This document shows, piece by piece, positions 6,865-14,665 of a stretch of DNA of 21,810 bases (its first letter is position 1; every line of letters begins with the position of its first letter). The notes below the pieces were generated by a model. That model had not been told where the DNA came from. It searched no databases and saw only the letters and a program-made list of their open reading frames with translations. Origin of the DNA: an uncultured Acetatifactor sp. (GTDB lineage: Bacteria; Bacillota; Clostridia; Lachnospirales; Lachnospiraceae); contig CAJUAP010000031.1 of assembly GCA_910584435.1 (NCBI GenBank), forward strand, positions 1,690 to 23,499. Reading direction: 5' to 3'. A program made the position numbers and the translations under genes.

Positions 6865-7725
6865 ATGGCAGGTAAGAAATATTACGCAGTAAAAAAGGGG
6901 AAAACAACAGGTATTTTCAAATCCTGGGCGGAATGCAGGGATTCTGTGGATGGTTATTCCGGCGCGGAGTATAAGGGATTTATGCTGTTGGAAGAGGCAG
7001 AAGCTTATATGAAAGGAACAAAAGGGTCTGTGGAAGACTCTGCTGCACAAAAGGCCGGAAGGATAGAGCGTCATGCCGGCAAGGCCGGGGGGGCAGACAG
7101 GAAAGACAACCATGCTGCCGGCAAGGCCGGGGGAGCAGACAGGAAAGACAACCATGCTGCCGGCAAGGCCGGGGGAGTGGATGGCAAAGACAGTGATACA
7201 GATAAAGCAGACAGAAAAGAGTGCGTGGGAGAGTGCCCCGAACCGGGAACATTATTGGCATACGTGGATGGCAGTTATGATGATTCCCTGAAAAAGTACG
7301 CTTTCGGCTGTGTGTTTATCACATCGGACGGACGGGTTGAAACCGAATACGGCAATGGGGATAATGAGCAGTCTCTGCGGCATCGGAATGTAACAGGTGA
7401 AATGCTGGGAGCTATGTATGCTGTGAAAACGGCTTTACTGAGCGGCTTTACCAGAGTGGAAATCTGTTATGACTATCAGGGAATTGAAAAGTGGGTTACG
7501 GGCGAGTGGAATTCTAAGACAGAACTGACCCGTAAGTATGCCCTTGCCATGCGTGAATGGGGGAAGGATATTGAGATTTGTTTTACGAAGGTTGCGGCGC
7601 ATACCAATGTGTATTATAATGAATTAGCGGATAAAATGGCTAAGACCGGTTTACGGGAAGGCAATGGGATTCCGAAGGTACGTAAGTTATGCTGCAGGCC
7701 GCCGGAATTTGCAGCGAGAAAATGA
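6865..7725 (+). CDS. rnhA: Ribonuclease H with N-terminal viroplasmin (hybrid-binding) domain
   Basis: It cleaves the RNA strand of RNA/DNA hybrids. The start is ATG 6865, after GGAG at 6854-6857. Of 286 residues, 5-50 form a caulimovirus viroplasmin / hybrid-binding domain (KYYAVKKGKTTGIFKSW, then GFMLLEEAEAYM), as in eukaryote-type RNase H1. Residues 51-127 are a charged Gly/Ala/Lys/Asp linker containing a three-fold 14-residue repeat. Residues 129-265 are the catalytic domain, with the acidic set D135 (YVDGSYD), E179 (VTGEM), D203 (CYDYQG) and D256 (NELADKMAK), plus H246 in AHTN. The four carboxylates look complete, so activity is expected. The pseudouridine synthase gene follows after 89 nt with no terminator between, so the two may be cotranscribed. 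Confidence 0.93.
   Translation: MAGKKYYAVKKGKTTGIFKSWAECRDSVDGYSGAEYKGFMLLEEAEAYMKGTKGSVEDSAAQKAGRIERHAGKAGGADRKDNHAAGKAGGADRKDNHAAGKAGGVDGKDSDTDKADRKECVGECPEPGTLLAYVDGSYDDSLKKYAFGCVFITSDGRVETEYGNGDNEQSLRHRNVTGEMLGAMYAVKTALLSGFTRVEICYDYQGIEKWVTGEWNSKTELTRKYALAMREWGKDIEICFTKVAAHTNVYYNELADKMAKTGLREGNGIPKVRKLCCRPPEFAARK
7072..7191. repeat. In-frame 42-bp minisatellite in the RNase H linker
   Basis: Three units lie at 7072-7110 (39 bp, one codon shorter), 7111-7152 (42 bp) and 7153-7191 (partial, more diverged). Each encodes about HAAGKAGGADRKDN. All spacings are multiples of 3, so copy changes would alter linker length without breaking the frame. Confidence 0.9.
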
Positions 7726-7814
7726 GCAAAGGATTCTTGCCCGCGGTCTGCAGTCGGGACTCATGGCAAGGTTTACCAATGTGAAGTATAAATCGGTAAT
7801 GACGGAGGAGTGCT

Positions 7815-8531
7815 GTGGAACAGATGAGGTTGAATAAATATCTTGCCCATTGCGGCGTCTGCTCCAGGAGAGATGCGGATAAGCTGATTGCAGAGGAAAA
7901 GGTGCTGGTAAACGGGCAGGTGCCGGAGCCGGGGCGCTGCGTCAATGAGGGAGATATAGTGACGGTGTCCGGTAAGCAGATCCGGCAGATGGACAGGGCA
8001 GTGGTGCTGGCATTTTATAAACCGGTGGGAGTGACTTGTACGGAAAAGGATGCACATGCGGAGAAAATCATATCCGATTTGGTAGAATATCCTGTCAGGC
8101 TGACTTATGCGGGCCGTCTGGACAAGGACGCAGAAGGTTTATTATTACTCACCAATGACGGCAATTTAATCCAGGCAATGATGAGAGGGGCAAACTGCCA
8201 TGAAAAGGAATATCTGGTGAGGGTAAACAGGGAGGTGACACAGGATTTCCTTGTGGAAATGTCCCGGGGAATTTATTTAAAAGAGCTGAATGTCACCACC
8301 AGAGCATGTAAGGCAGAAAAAGTGAATCGATTTACATTCCGGTTGATTCTGACGCAGGGATATAACCGGCAGATCAAACGGATGTGTGCTGCCTGTGGCT
8401 ACCGGGTGCGCAGCCTGAAGAGAATCAGGGTCATGCATATTACACTGGGCCGCCTGAAGCCGGGGGAATATTGCGAGCTGGGTCAAGAGGATGTGGAGCG
8501 GCTGTACAGGGATTGCGGTTTGACCCTTTGA
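7815..8531 (+). CDS. rluF: RluF/RsuA-family rRNA pseudouridine synthase
   Basis: It converts a uridine in rRNA to pseudouridine; E. coli RluF acts on 23S U2604, and the exact target here is inferred. I chose GTG 7815, 6 nt after GGAGG (7804-7808); ATG 7824 is too far from that site. The product has 238 residues. An S4 RNA-binding domain covers about 4-52 (MRLNKYLAHCGVCSRRDADKLI). The catalytic domain carries AGRLDKDAEGLLLLTNDG with the nucleophile D103. The C-terminal motif NRQIKRMCAACGYRV, then LKRIRVMHITLG, matches the RluF/RluB group. It probably shares a transcript with the RNase H gene. A CTGAACTGTTA repeat element (8535-8545) follows the stop codon. Confidence 0.92.
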   Translation: MEQMRLNKYLAHCGVCSRRDADKLIAEEKVLVNGQVPEPGRCVNEGDIVTVSGKQIRQMDRAVVLAFYKPVGVTCTEKDAHAEKIISDLVEYPVRLTYAGRLDKDAEGLLLLTNDGNLIQAMMRGANCHEKEYLVRVNREVTQDFLVEMSRGIYLKELNVTTRACKAEKVNRFTFRLILTQGYNRQIKRMCAACGYRVRSLKRIRVMHITLGRLKPGEYCELGQEDVERLYRDCGLTL

Positions 8532-8651
8532 AAACTGAACTGTTACAGTTGGTGAGCCGGCAGGTGATTTTGTGCGGATGAGTGGAGTGCAATGTTAGAG
8601 CAATGAAATACAGGCAGGTATAGCATAATAGATGGAGGTGTGCAGGAAAAT

Positions 8652-10631
8652 ATGCAGTCTGAAAAAGCAAAACGAATGAAATATCTGGTAGAGACGCTGA
8701 ATGAGGCATCGAAGGCATATTATGCCCAGGACAGAGAGATTATGAGCAATCGGGAATATGACAAACTGTACGAAGAGCTTCAGACATTGGAGCAGGAAAC
8801 GGGAGTTGTACTGGCCAACAGCCCTACTGTGACGGTTGGATATGAGGCTGTGGAAGAATTGCCCAAGGAGCGTCATGAGAGCCCCATGCTGTCACTGGAT
8901 AAGACAAAGGACAGGGAGGCGCTCAGGGATTGGCTGCAGGGGCATAAGGCGATTCTGAGCTGGAAGCTGGACGGTTTGACCATTGTGCTTACCTACCGGG
9001 AGGGAAAGCTTGCGAAGGCTGTGACCAGAGGGAATGGTGAGATAGGAGAAGTGATTACCAATAATGCCAGAACATTCATAAACCTGCCGTTGAATATTCC
9101 CTTTGCCGGTGAATTGGTTTTACGGGGGGAAGCGGTAATCAGCTATTCCGATTTCGAGAAGATCAACCAGGAGATTGAAGAGGCAGAGTCAAGGTATAAA
9201 AATCCCAGGAATCTCTGCAGCGGTTCTGTGCGCCAGCTGAATAATGAGATTACAGCCAAGAGGAATGTGAGATTTTATGCATTCACTTTGGTCAGTGCAG
9301 AAGGGGCGGATTTCAACAATTCCAGAGAGACGCAGTTTCAATTCCTGGAAGAGCAGGGATTTGACGTGGTGGAGCATTATCTGGTGACAGAGGAGGACAT
9401 TCTGGATACGGTTTCTCTGTTTGAGAAGAAGATAGAAGACTATGATATCCCTTCCGACGGTCTGGTATTGACCTATGAAGACATTATTTACGGACAATCC
9501 CTGGGGCGGACGGCCAAATTCCCAAGGCATTCCATTGCTTTTAAATGGGCGGATGAACTCAGGGAAACTACATTGCAGGAGATTGAGTGGAGTGCCAGCC
9601 GGACAGGGCTGATTAATCCCGTTGCAATCTTCGACCCGGTGGAGCTGGAAGGAACGACGGTGAGCAGAGCGTCCGTACACAATATCAGTATTCTGCGCGG
9701 ACTTAAGCTTGGGATTGGGGATCGTATTACCGTGTATAAGGCTAACATGATTATTCCGCAGATAGCGGAGAATCTGACAGGCAGCGACACTGTGGAAATA
9801 CCGGAAGTCTGTCCCGTATGCGGCGGCAGGACGGAAGTGCGGCAGGTGAATGAAGTGCAGTCCCTTTACTGTACCAATGAGAAATGTGCCGCGAAGCAGA
9901 TTAAGGCATTTACGCTTTTTGTCAGCCGGGACGCCATGAATATCGATGGATTATCGGAGGCTACATTGGAGAAATTCGTGGATATGGGGCTGATTCATGA
10001 ATTTGCTGACTTATTCCACCTGGAACGACATCGGGAACGAATTGTGGAGATGGAAGGATTTGGAGAAAGATCCTATCAAAAGCTGATTGACAGTGTGAAC
10101 CGGGCCAGACATACTACTTTGCCCAGGGTGATTTACGGGCTGGGAATTGCCAACATCGGAGCGGCAAATGCTAAAATGCTGTGCAGATACTTTGAACATG
10201 ATATCAAACGAATGCAGGAGACCGATGTGGAGACATTAAGCGCCATTGAGGGAGTGGGAGAGGTGATTGCATCCGCATTCGTAAATTACATGCAGGATGC
10301 AGAGAACCTTCAGAAAATAGAGGCATTGATGGCGGAACTACAGATAGAGGTTCCCAAAGTGGAGGAAGGCAGCCAGACTTTGTCAGGCATGAATTTTGTT
10401 ATTACCGGAGGGCTTACGTATTTTGCCAACAGGAATGACTTAAAGGATGCGATTGAACAGAAAGGCGGGAAGGTTACAGGGAGTGTTACCAGCAAAACCA
10501 CCTGTCTGATCAATAATGATGTGGCTTCTACATCCTCCAAAAATAAGAAAGCAAGGGATTTAGGGGTGCCTGTTCTGTCTGAGAAGGATTTCATGGCGCA
10601 ATATGGAATAGAAGCCGGAATAAAAGCTTGA
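8652..10631 (+). CDS. ligA: NAD-dependent DNA ligase
   Basis: It seals nicks in duplex DNA using NAD+ for adenylation. The start is uncertain: GTG 8640 abuts GGAGG (8634-8638), leaving no room for the ribosome, while ATG 8652 lies 13 nt after it. I use ATG 8652 (659 residues). The Ia domain has the YDKLYEEL helix. The adenylation lysine is K105 in SWKLDGLT, with TRGNGEIGE just after it. The OB fold is followed by a four-cysteine zinc site (C387, C390, C407, C412), helix-hairpin-helix repeats (EGFGERSYQKL, then GLGIANIGAANA and AIEGVGEVIA), and a C-terminal BRCT domain (about 580-650, GMNFVITGGLTYFANRNDL). The domain set is complete. The last codons and the stop fall inside a 21-bp tandem repeat, so the extreme C-terminus (GIEAGIKA) is made by that repeat. 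Confidence 0.95.
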   Translation: MQSEKAKRMKYLVETLNEASKAYYAQDREIMSNREYDKLYEELQTLEQETGVVLANSPTVTVGYEAVEELPKERHESPMLSLDKTKDREALRDWLQGHKAILSWKLDGLTIVLTYREGKLAKAVTRGNGEIGEVITNNARTFINLPLNIPFAGELVLRGEAVISYSDFEKINQEIEEAESRYKNPRNLCSGSVRQLNNEITAKRNVRFYAFTLVSAEGADFNNSRETQFQFLEEQGFDVVEHYLVTEEDILDTVSLFEKKIEDYDIPSDGLVLTYEDIIYGQSLGRTAKFPRHSIAFKWADELRETTLQEIEWSASRTGLINPVAIFDPVELEGTTVSRASVHNISILRGLKLGIGDRITVYKANMIIPQIAENLTGSDTVEIPEVCPVCGGRTEVRQVNEVQSLYCTNEKCAAKQIKAFTLFVSRDAMNIDGLSEATLEKFVDMGLIHEFADLFHLERHRERIVEMEGFGERSYQKLIDSVNRARHTTLPRVIYGLGIANIGAANAKMLCRYFEHDIKRMQETDVETLSAIEGVGEVIASAFVNYMQDAENLQKIEALMAELQIEVPKVEEGSQTLSGMNFVITGGLTYFANRNDLKDAIEQKGGKVTGSVTSKTTCLINNDVASTSSKNKKARDLGVPVLSEKDFMAQYGIEAGIKA

Positions 10632-10676
10632 AAAGCCGGAATAAAGGCTTGAAATGCCGGAATAAAAGCTGGAATA
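10614..10676. repeat. 21-bp tandem array across the ligA stop codon
   Basis: Three units of GCCGGAATAAAAGCTTGAAA-type sequence lie at 10614-10634, 10635-10655 and 10656-10676, with partial units on both sides. The ligA stop (TGA, 10629-10631) lies inside the first unit. A second, smaller direct repeat (GCCGACAGAGTATATG at 10702-10717 and a variant at 10720-10738) fills much of the remaining gap before metA. Confidence 0.9.
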
Positions 10677-10776
10677 GAAGCAGCAATACAGTCATGGACG
10701 TGCCGACAGAGTATATGGCGCCGACAGGGAGTATGATGCAGACAGTGTATTGCAGCATGGGAACAGGAGGATAGAA

Positions 10777-11682
10777 ATGCCGATAAGGACACAGAGCGAT
10801 TTACCCGCAAAAGAAATCTTAGAAAACGAGAATATATTTGTTATGGATGAATTTCGAGCAATGCATCAGGATATACGTACACTTCAGGTATTGATTTTGA
10901 ACAATATGCCGGTGAAACAGGATACGGAGCTTCAGCTGCTGCGGGCATTGTCCAATACGCCCCTGCAGGTGGATGTGACTTTTATGAATGTGAAGAGCCA
11001 TGTGTCCTTGAATACATCGGCCAGCCACCTGAATAAATTTTACACCACCCTGGATGAAATTTATGATAAAAAATTTGACGGGATGATTGTGACAGGAGCG
11101 CCGGTAGAAGATATTTCGTTTGAAGAGGTGGATTACTGGAAGGAAATGTGTGAAATTTTTGATTGGGCCGAGACGCATGTCACATCAACGCTGCACATAT
11201 GCTGGGCGGCCCAGGCAGGATTTTATCATTATTATGGTATTAATAAGAAGCAGCTCCCCCAAAAGCTGTTCGGCATATATGAGCACAGGGTGAAGAACCG
11301 CAAGATTCCATTGGTGCGGGGGTTTGATGACATTTTCCTGGCGCCTCACAGCCGTCATACGGAGACACCTGCAGATGCCATTCTTGCCTGCAGTGAGCTG
11401 ACAGTTCTGGCAGAATCACCGGCAGCCGGTGTGTATTTAGCGATTGCGGAAGAGGGGAAGAAGATTTTCGTTGCCGGACATCCGGAGTATGACAGGTATA
11501 CCTTGAACAGTGAATATCACAGGGACTTGAAGAAAGGACTGCCCATTCAGATTCCATATAATTATTATCCCGATGACAACCCGGAGGAAAAGCCATTGCT
11601 TCAATGGAGAGCACACAGTAATAATCTATATAGCAACTGGCTCAATTACTACGTGTACCAAATGACCCCTTATGAGCTGTAG
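10777..11682 (+). CDS. metA: Homoserine O-acetyltransferase (MetA family)
   Basis: This is the first committed step of methionine synthesis: it activates homoserine by acylation. The start is ATG 10777, 6 nt after AGGAGG (10765-10770). The 301-residue length matches E. coli MetA, and numbering is conserved: nucleophile C142 (HICWAAQAG), and H235 with E237 (AGHPEYD) of the catalytic set. Residue 111 is Glu (GAPVEDISFEEVDYW). Glu at 111 is the published determinant of acetyl-CoA use (Bacillus cereus), while Gly at that position goes with succinyl-CoA (E. coli). Acetyl specificity is therefore predicted, despite the common family name homoserine succinyltransferase. No S-box or T-box leader is visible upstream; the gap is mostly minisatellite. 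Confidence 0.95.
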   Translation: MPIRTQSDLPAKEILENENIFVMDEFRAMHQDIRTLQVLILNNMPVKQDTELQLLRALSNTPLQVDVTFMNVKSHVSLNTSASHLNKFYTTLDEIYDKKFDGMIVTGAPVEDISFEEVDYWKEMCEIFDWAETHVTSTLHICWAAQAGFYHYYGINKKQLPQKLFGIYEHRVKNRKIPLVRGFDDIFLAPHSRHTETPADAILACSELTVLAESPAAGVYLAIAEEGKKIFVAGHPEYDRYTLNSEYHRDLKKGLPIQIPYNYYPDDNPEEKPLLQWRAHSNNLYSNWLNYYVYQMTPYEL

Positions 11683-11796
11683 GGGAGTGTGCCGGAAATG
11701 CCCGGATAGAAAAAATTGCTCATGATTCAGGCACACTTTGCTGAACATAAGGGGTTGGAGGAAAATGAATAATATATATCAATGAGACTACGACTT

Positions 11797-11940
11797 AGAT
11801 AAGTAAATGAGTAGACAAGTAAATGATCAGATAAGTAAATGATCAGACAAGTAAATGATCAGATAAGTGAATGATCAGACAAGTAAATGATCAGATAAGT
11901 GAATGATCAGACAAGTAAATGATCAGACAAGTAATCGATT
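11797..11940. repeat. Nine-unit 16-bp tandem array upstream of the eCIS operon
   Basis: Units of AGAYAAGTRAATGATC run without spacers from 11797 to 11940; the first and last are diverged. The fourth base alternates T, C, T, C, T, C, T, C, C, which points to growth by 32-bp doublets. The inner units carry the palindrome TGATCA at their junctions. The T-type unit has stop codons in all three forward frames, so this is noncoding. It is the largest element in the gene-free stretch 11683-12192, which otherwise holds a 6-codon ORF (11765-11785), a terminator and a promoter. It is not CRISPR, because there are no unique spacers. Confidence 0.95.
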
Positions 11941-12001
11941 AGATAAGAGAGCCGGATATCTGTAAGGTTTATGAAAGCATTGATTTTTATAGTAAGTCGG
12001 G

Positions 12002-12034
12002 AAGCTGTACTCTGTAAAGGAGTACAGCTTTTTT
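12002..12034 (+). terminator. Strong rho-independent terminator before the eCIS operon
   Basis: A perfect 11-bp stem (12002-12012 with 12020-12030), a 7-nt loop, and a run of six T's at 12029-12034. It is about 320 nt after the metA stop codon. It either ends the metA transcript beyond the repeat array or ends a short RNA made from that region. Confidence 0.9.
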
Positions 12035-12102
12035 ATGTTTTTTTATGAGAAATTCCTTCGGGGAGAGCGGTGGAAAGAAGCAGAGCTGGCAGTGTTCACA
12101 AT

Positions 12103-12132
12103 TTGTTACTATACATGTATAGTAAATATGAA
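12103..12132 (+). promoter_or_regulatory. eCIS operon promoter with 20-bp palindromic operator
   Basis: TTGTTA (12103-12108) and TATGAA (12127-12132) are 18 bp apart. Between and touching them lies a perfect 20-bp palindrome at 12106-12125, centred on ATACATGTAT with TTACT/AGTAA ends. This is where a dimeric repressor, or a spacer-binding MerR-type activator, would sit. The promoter boxes are imperfect; the palindrome is unambiguous. The half-site TATAGTA also occurs in the palindrome before the diguanylate cyclase gene. Confidence 0.6.
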
Positions 12133-12192
12133 AAAAATTTGTATTTATTGGTAGAATATAAGTAATTATTGTAAAAATACCGGGGGAATTGT

Positions 12193-13884
12193 ATGGAAAA
12201 TGATAATGATGGGATCAATGCTCCCTTTGTAAAAAGTGCATATTATCCGGGGAAGCTTCTTCGTGCCAGTGACTTTATCAGAGAGCAGGAATACGGTAAT
12301 CGTAAGCTGGAATTTATCAACCGCAAATTTCATGGCTGGGGTATTGTGGAAGGGCTGGAGATATATACGGAGAAGGACGGCAGTCTGCATCTTATGCAGG
12401 GCAGTGCCATAGATTCCTGTGGAAGAATTATCATAGTGCCCGGGCACAGACAGGTGGAACCTCATGAGATTGAAGGATTAGTCCCGGAATCGGCACAGGA
12501 TATGATTCTCGGTATTCAATATGCGGAGAGGGCGGTGGAGACGGAGCCTTCTATTTTAGAGAAGGAGAAGTGCAGCCAGCCGGCAAAGATAGTGGAAACC
12601 TATACGCTGAGAGCGTTCGGAGAGTCAGAATTCCAAAGGCTGCGGCGAAGGAACGCGGGCAGAGGGGAAGCACTGACAGAGGAAAAGATACTCTATGAAA
12701 GCGAGATGGTAACGCTTGCAGTGCGGATTCCCAAGGTGGTTCCTGTTGATAGTATATTCAAGCTCCGGATGTGGATACGGGCGGCGGATAAAAGTATCCG
12801 CATTGGATGGCGCGGTACGGCAAAACTCCAGGGAGCGCTGTTTGTACAGTCAGGTGAAACATATGCCGTATTGGAGGAAGAACAGGTTGTATGTTCGGGC
12901 AGCCTTCAAAGGGAATGGGAAATCTGTACGGAAGAAAACAGGATTCTGCCAATCCTGATAGAAATCAGTCATCTGCAGATTCTTACAGAGCATATGGGGA
13001 TGACAGAGATTCCTGACTGTCAGTTTTATGTGGAAACGGCTTCATTATATGATCAGACGGTGAAGAAATATCTTGAGAACCCAGGAGAACAGGAAGCGGC
13101 CGAGGATTGGGTGCCGCTTGCCAGGCTGAGGGCGGAAGAGTATTCGGGGTCTGGTAATTACAGGTTCTCTCAGTATCAGGAAAGTAATGTGCGCATGTCC
13201 GTTGTGCTGCCGGGGGAAGAGGATATCCTGAGACAGATTGCGGAAGAAAACGGTATTCTTGATATCCGTTGGAGAAGACTGTTACAGCGTATATGGTATC
13301 TGCAGAAACCGCTGCCGCCGCTTCCGGGGGCGTCTGCGCCATCGGCTTTGTATCCGCCGCCGGTTCCGGGTTCGTCTGCACCTGCCGCTTCGTTTTCACC
13401 AAAGCTTCCGGGGCCGTATTCACCGCCGGGAGCCGGTGCTTCCGTACCGCCGCCTCCTTTGCCGCCGGAAGATGTTATGACGAAACAGCAGGTGAGGGAA
13501 CTTATGGAGGCAGACAGGAAAAATCGTGTTCACCGAGGTGTTGCTGTGATACCGATTCCAAAACATTACCGCAAGAGACAGGTATTTTATTCGGAAGAGA
13601 TATCCCATGGATTCCCAGGGGAAGATGTAATCATGTGGTGCGGAAGGAAGCAGGAAGTGTACTTTTCAGCATATTGGGAGCATCACAGGAACCAGTATCA
13701 GCTTTTCAGCGGAGAGGAAGAGTTATTTGCCGGGAAAAAGGATGACTGGCAGATCAGGCAGCAGGCGCTTGTGCAGAATGTGGAGGCCGGGACATTTCAG
13801 ATTGCCATAACCCTAGGAAAACGCCCCAGGCATAACCGCAGCAGGGAGGTTGTCATCTCATGGACGGCAGTCAGGATTGGTTAG
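12193..13884 (+). CDS. eCIS-associated protein with YYPGKLL N-terminal motif, function unknown
   Basis: First gene of the injection-system operon, 563 residues, ATG 12193 with GGGGG at 12182-12186. Residues 17-56 carry YYPGKLLRASDF, then EQEYGNRK and NRKFHGWGIVEGLEI. I recall this N-terminal pattern (Y[FY]PGKLL..DF, HGxGxxxGL) from uncharacterised proteins in phage-tail-like loci, but I cannot name a function. Residues 60-365 appear mixed with many beta strands. Residues 370-426 are a Pro/Ser/Ala-rich linker, and 430-563 form a separate beta-rich domain ending WTAVRIG. There is no signal peptide or membrane helix. It could be a baseplate-peripheral or adaptor protein, or a carried component. 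It overlaps the DUF4255 gene by 25 bp, which implies tight coupling with the cap protein. Confidence 0.8.
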   Translation: MENDNDGINAPFVKSAYYPGKLLRASDFIREQEYGNRKLEFINRKFHGWGIVEGLEIYTEKDGSLHLMQGSAIDSCGRIIIVPGHRQVEPHEIEGLVPESAQDMILGIQYAERAVETEPSILEKEKCSQPAKIVETYTLRAFGESEFQRLRRRNAGRGEALTEEKILYESEMVTLAVRIPKVVPVDSIFKLRMWIRAADKSIRIGWRGTAKLQGALFVQSGETYAVLEEEQVVCSGSLQREWEICTEENRILPILIEISHLQILTEHMGMTEIPDCQFYVETASLYDQTVKKYLENPGEQEAAEDWVPLARLRAEEYSGSGNYRFSQYQESNVRMSVVLPGEEDILRQIAEENGILDIRWRRLLQRIWYLQKPLPPLPGASAPSALYPPPVPGSSAPAASFSPKLPGPYSPPGAGASVPPPPLPPEDVMTKQQVRELMEADRKNRVHRGVAVIPIPKHYRKRQVFYSEEISHGFPGEDVIMWCGRKQEVYFSAYWEHHRNQYQLFSGEEELFAGKKDDWQIRQQALVQNVEAGTFQIAITLGKRPRHNRSREVVISWTAVRIG

Positions 13885-14429
13885 ACAGTGAAATTTTAGA
13901 AGCCGGAAAGTGCCTGTTAGGGTTATTCCGAAATAAGCTTTGTCCGGCATATGTACGGGAGCAGGATATGATTATGTATGCGGCTCCCTGGGAAGAGGCA
14001 GACTTCAGGGTTGGCGTCTATTTGTATGACATACAGGATTACTCTGTGATGATGACTTCGGAAGGGGCGCTTACCGACACGGAAAGGCGTTTTCCGCCGA
14101 AGGCAGTGGAGCTTTCTTACATGGTTTTCTGCAATGAAACCCATCGTTTTGGTGGAATACAAAGGGAACAGATTCAGGTCATGCTGAATGAAATCGTCCG
14201 CGTGGTATATGATAACCCGATGCTGGAACAGGGAAACGGGGAAATGCTGCAGATAGCTTTTCTGAGGGAGAATATGGATTTTAAAATACGGCTGTGGGGG
14301 AGCTTCAGTAAACCCCTACAGCCTGCGGTCTACATAAAAGCGGCTCCCCTGCTGATACGTTCCGAAAGAAAGCGCAGAGTGAGCAATGTGCAGGAGAGAG
14401 ATTACCATGTTGTGCCTGGGAATTCCTGA
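13860..14429 (+). CDS. DUF4255 protein, eCIS tube/sheath terminator (cap, Pvc16/Afp16-like)
   Basis: DUF4255 proteins form the N-terminal part of Afp16/Pvc16, which caps the distal end of the sheath and tube and sets particle length. The start is ATG 13860 with GGGAGG at 13844-13849, inside the end of the preceding gene. The 189-residue length is normal. Typical features are an early helix (LGLFRNKLCPAYV), a strand pair with FRVGVYLYDI, PPKAVELSYMVFC, and the C-terminal LWGSFSKPLQPAVYIKAAPLLI, which is characteristic of the family. No C-terminal extension is present. It is followed by a 236-nt gap filled mainly by a 22-bp minisatellite. Confidence 0.88.
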   Translation: MDGSQDWLDSEILEAGKCLLGLFRNKLCPAYVREQDMIMYAAPWEEADFRVGVYLYDIQDYSVMMTSEGALTDTERRFPPKAVELSYMVFCNETHRFGGIQREQIQVMLNEIVRVVYDNPMLEQGNGEMLQIAFLRENMDFKIRLWGSFSKPLQPAVYIKAAPLLIRSERKRRVSNVQERDYHVVPGNS

Positions 14430-14463
14430 CAGTCTGGAGGCTTCGGATATGGAACGGTTAAGG

Positions 14464-14617
14464 TATGGATACGGAATGGTTAAGGTATGGATACGGAACG
14501 GTTAAGGTATGGATACGGAACGGTTAAGGTATGGATACGGGACGGTTAAGGTATGGATACGGAACGGTTAAGGTATGGATACGGGACGGTTAAGGTATGG
14601 ATACGGAATGGTTAAGG
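14464..14617. repeat. Seven-unit 22-bp tandem array between cap and PAAR genes
   Basis: Seven full units of TATGGATACGGAACGGTTAA plus GG run from 14464 to 14617, with a partial unit before (14447-14463) and a degenerate one after. Variation is confined to two adjacent positions (GGAAC, GGAAT, GGGAC). Every unit contains an ATG and a TAA. The 22-bp period is not a multiple of 3, so each chance ORF closes within about three units. It fills the gap between DUF4255 and DUF4280. Confidence 0.95.
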
Positions 14618-14665
14618 TATGATATGGTATGGCCATAGTATGGGACGGAAAACAGGAGTAGGATA

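Noticed and set aside
10632..10776. SAM (S-box) or T-box leader for metA
   Set aside because: The gap is only about 145 nt and is mostly tandem repeats; no T-box sequence or S-box core is visible.
11797..11940. CRISPR array
   Set aside because: The 16-bp units abut with no unique spacers, and no cas genes are near. The same applies to the 22-bp array at 14464-14617.
13238..13745. Alternative-frame ORFs in the proline-rich part of the first eCIS gene
   Set aside because: Their odd Cys/Arg/Ala-rich sequence is a by-product of the biased proline codons; the main frame is continuous and has a ribosome site.
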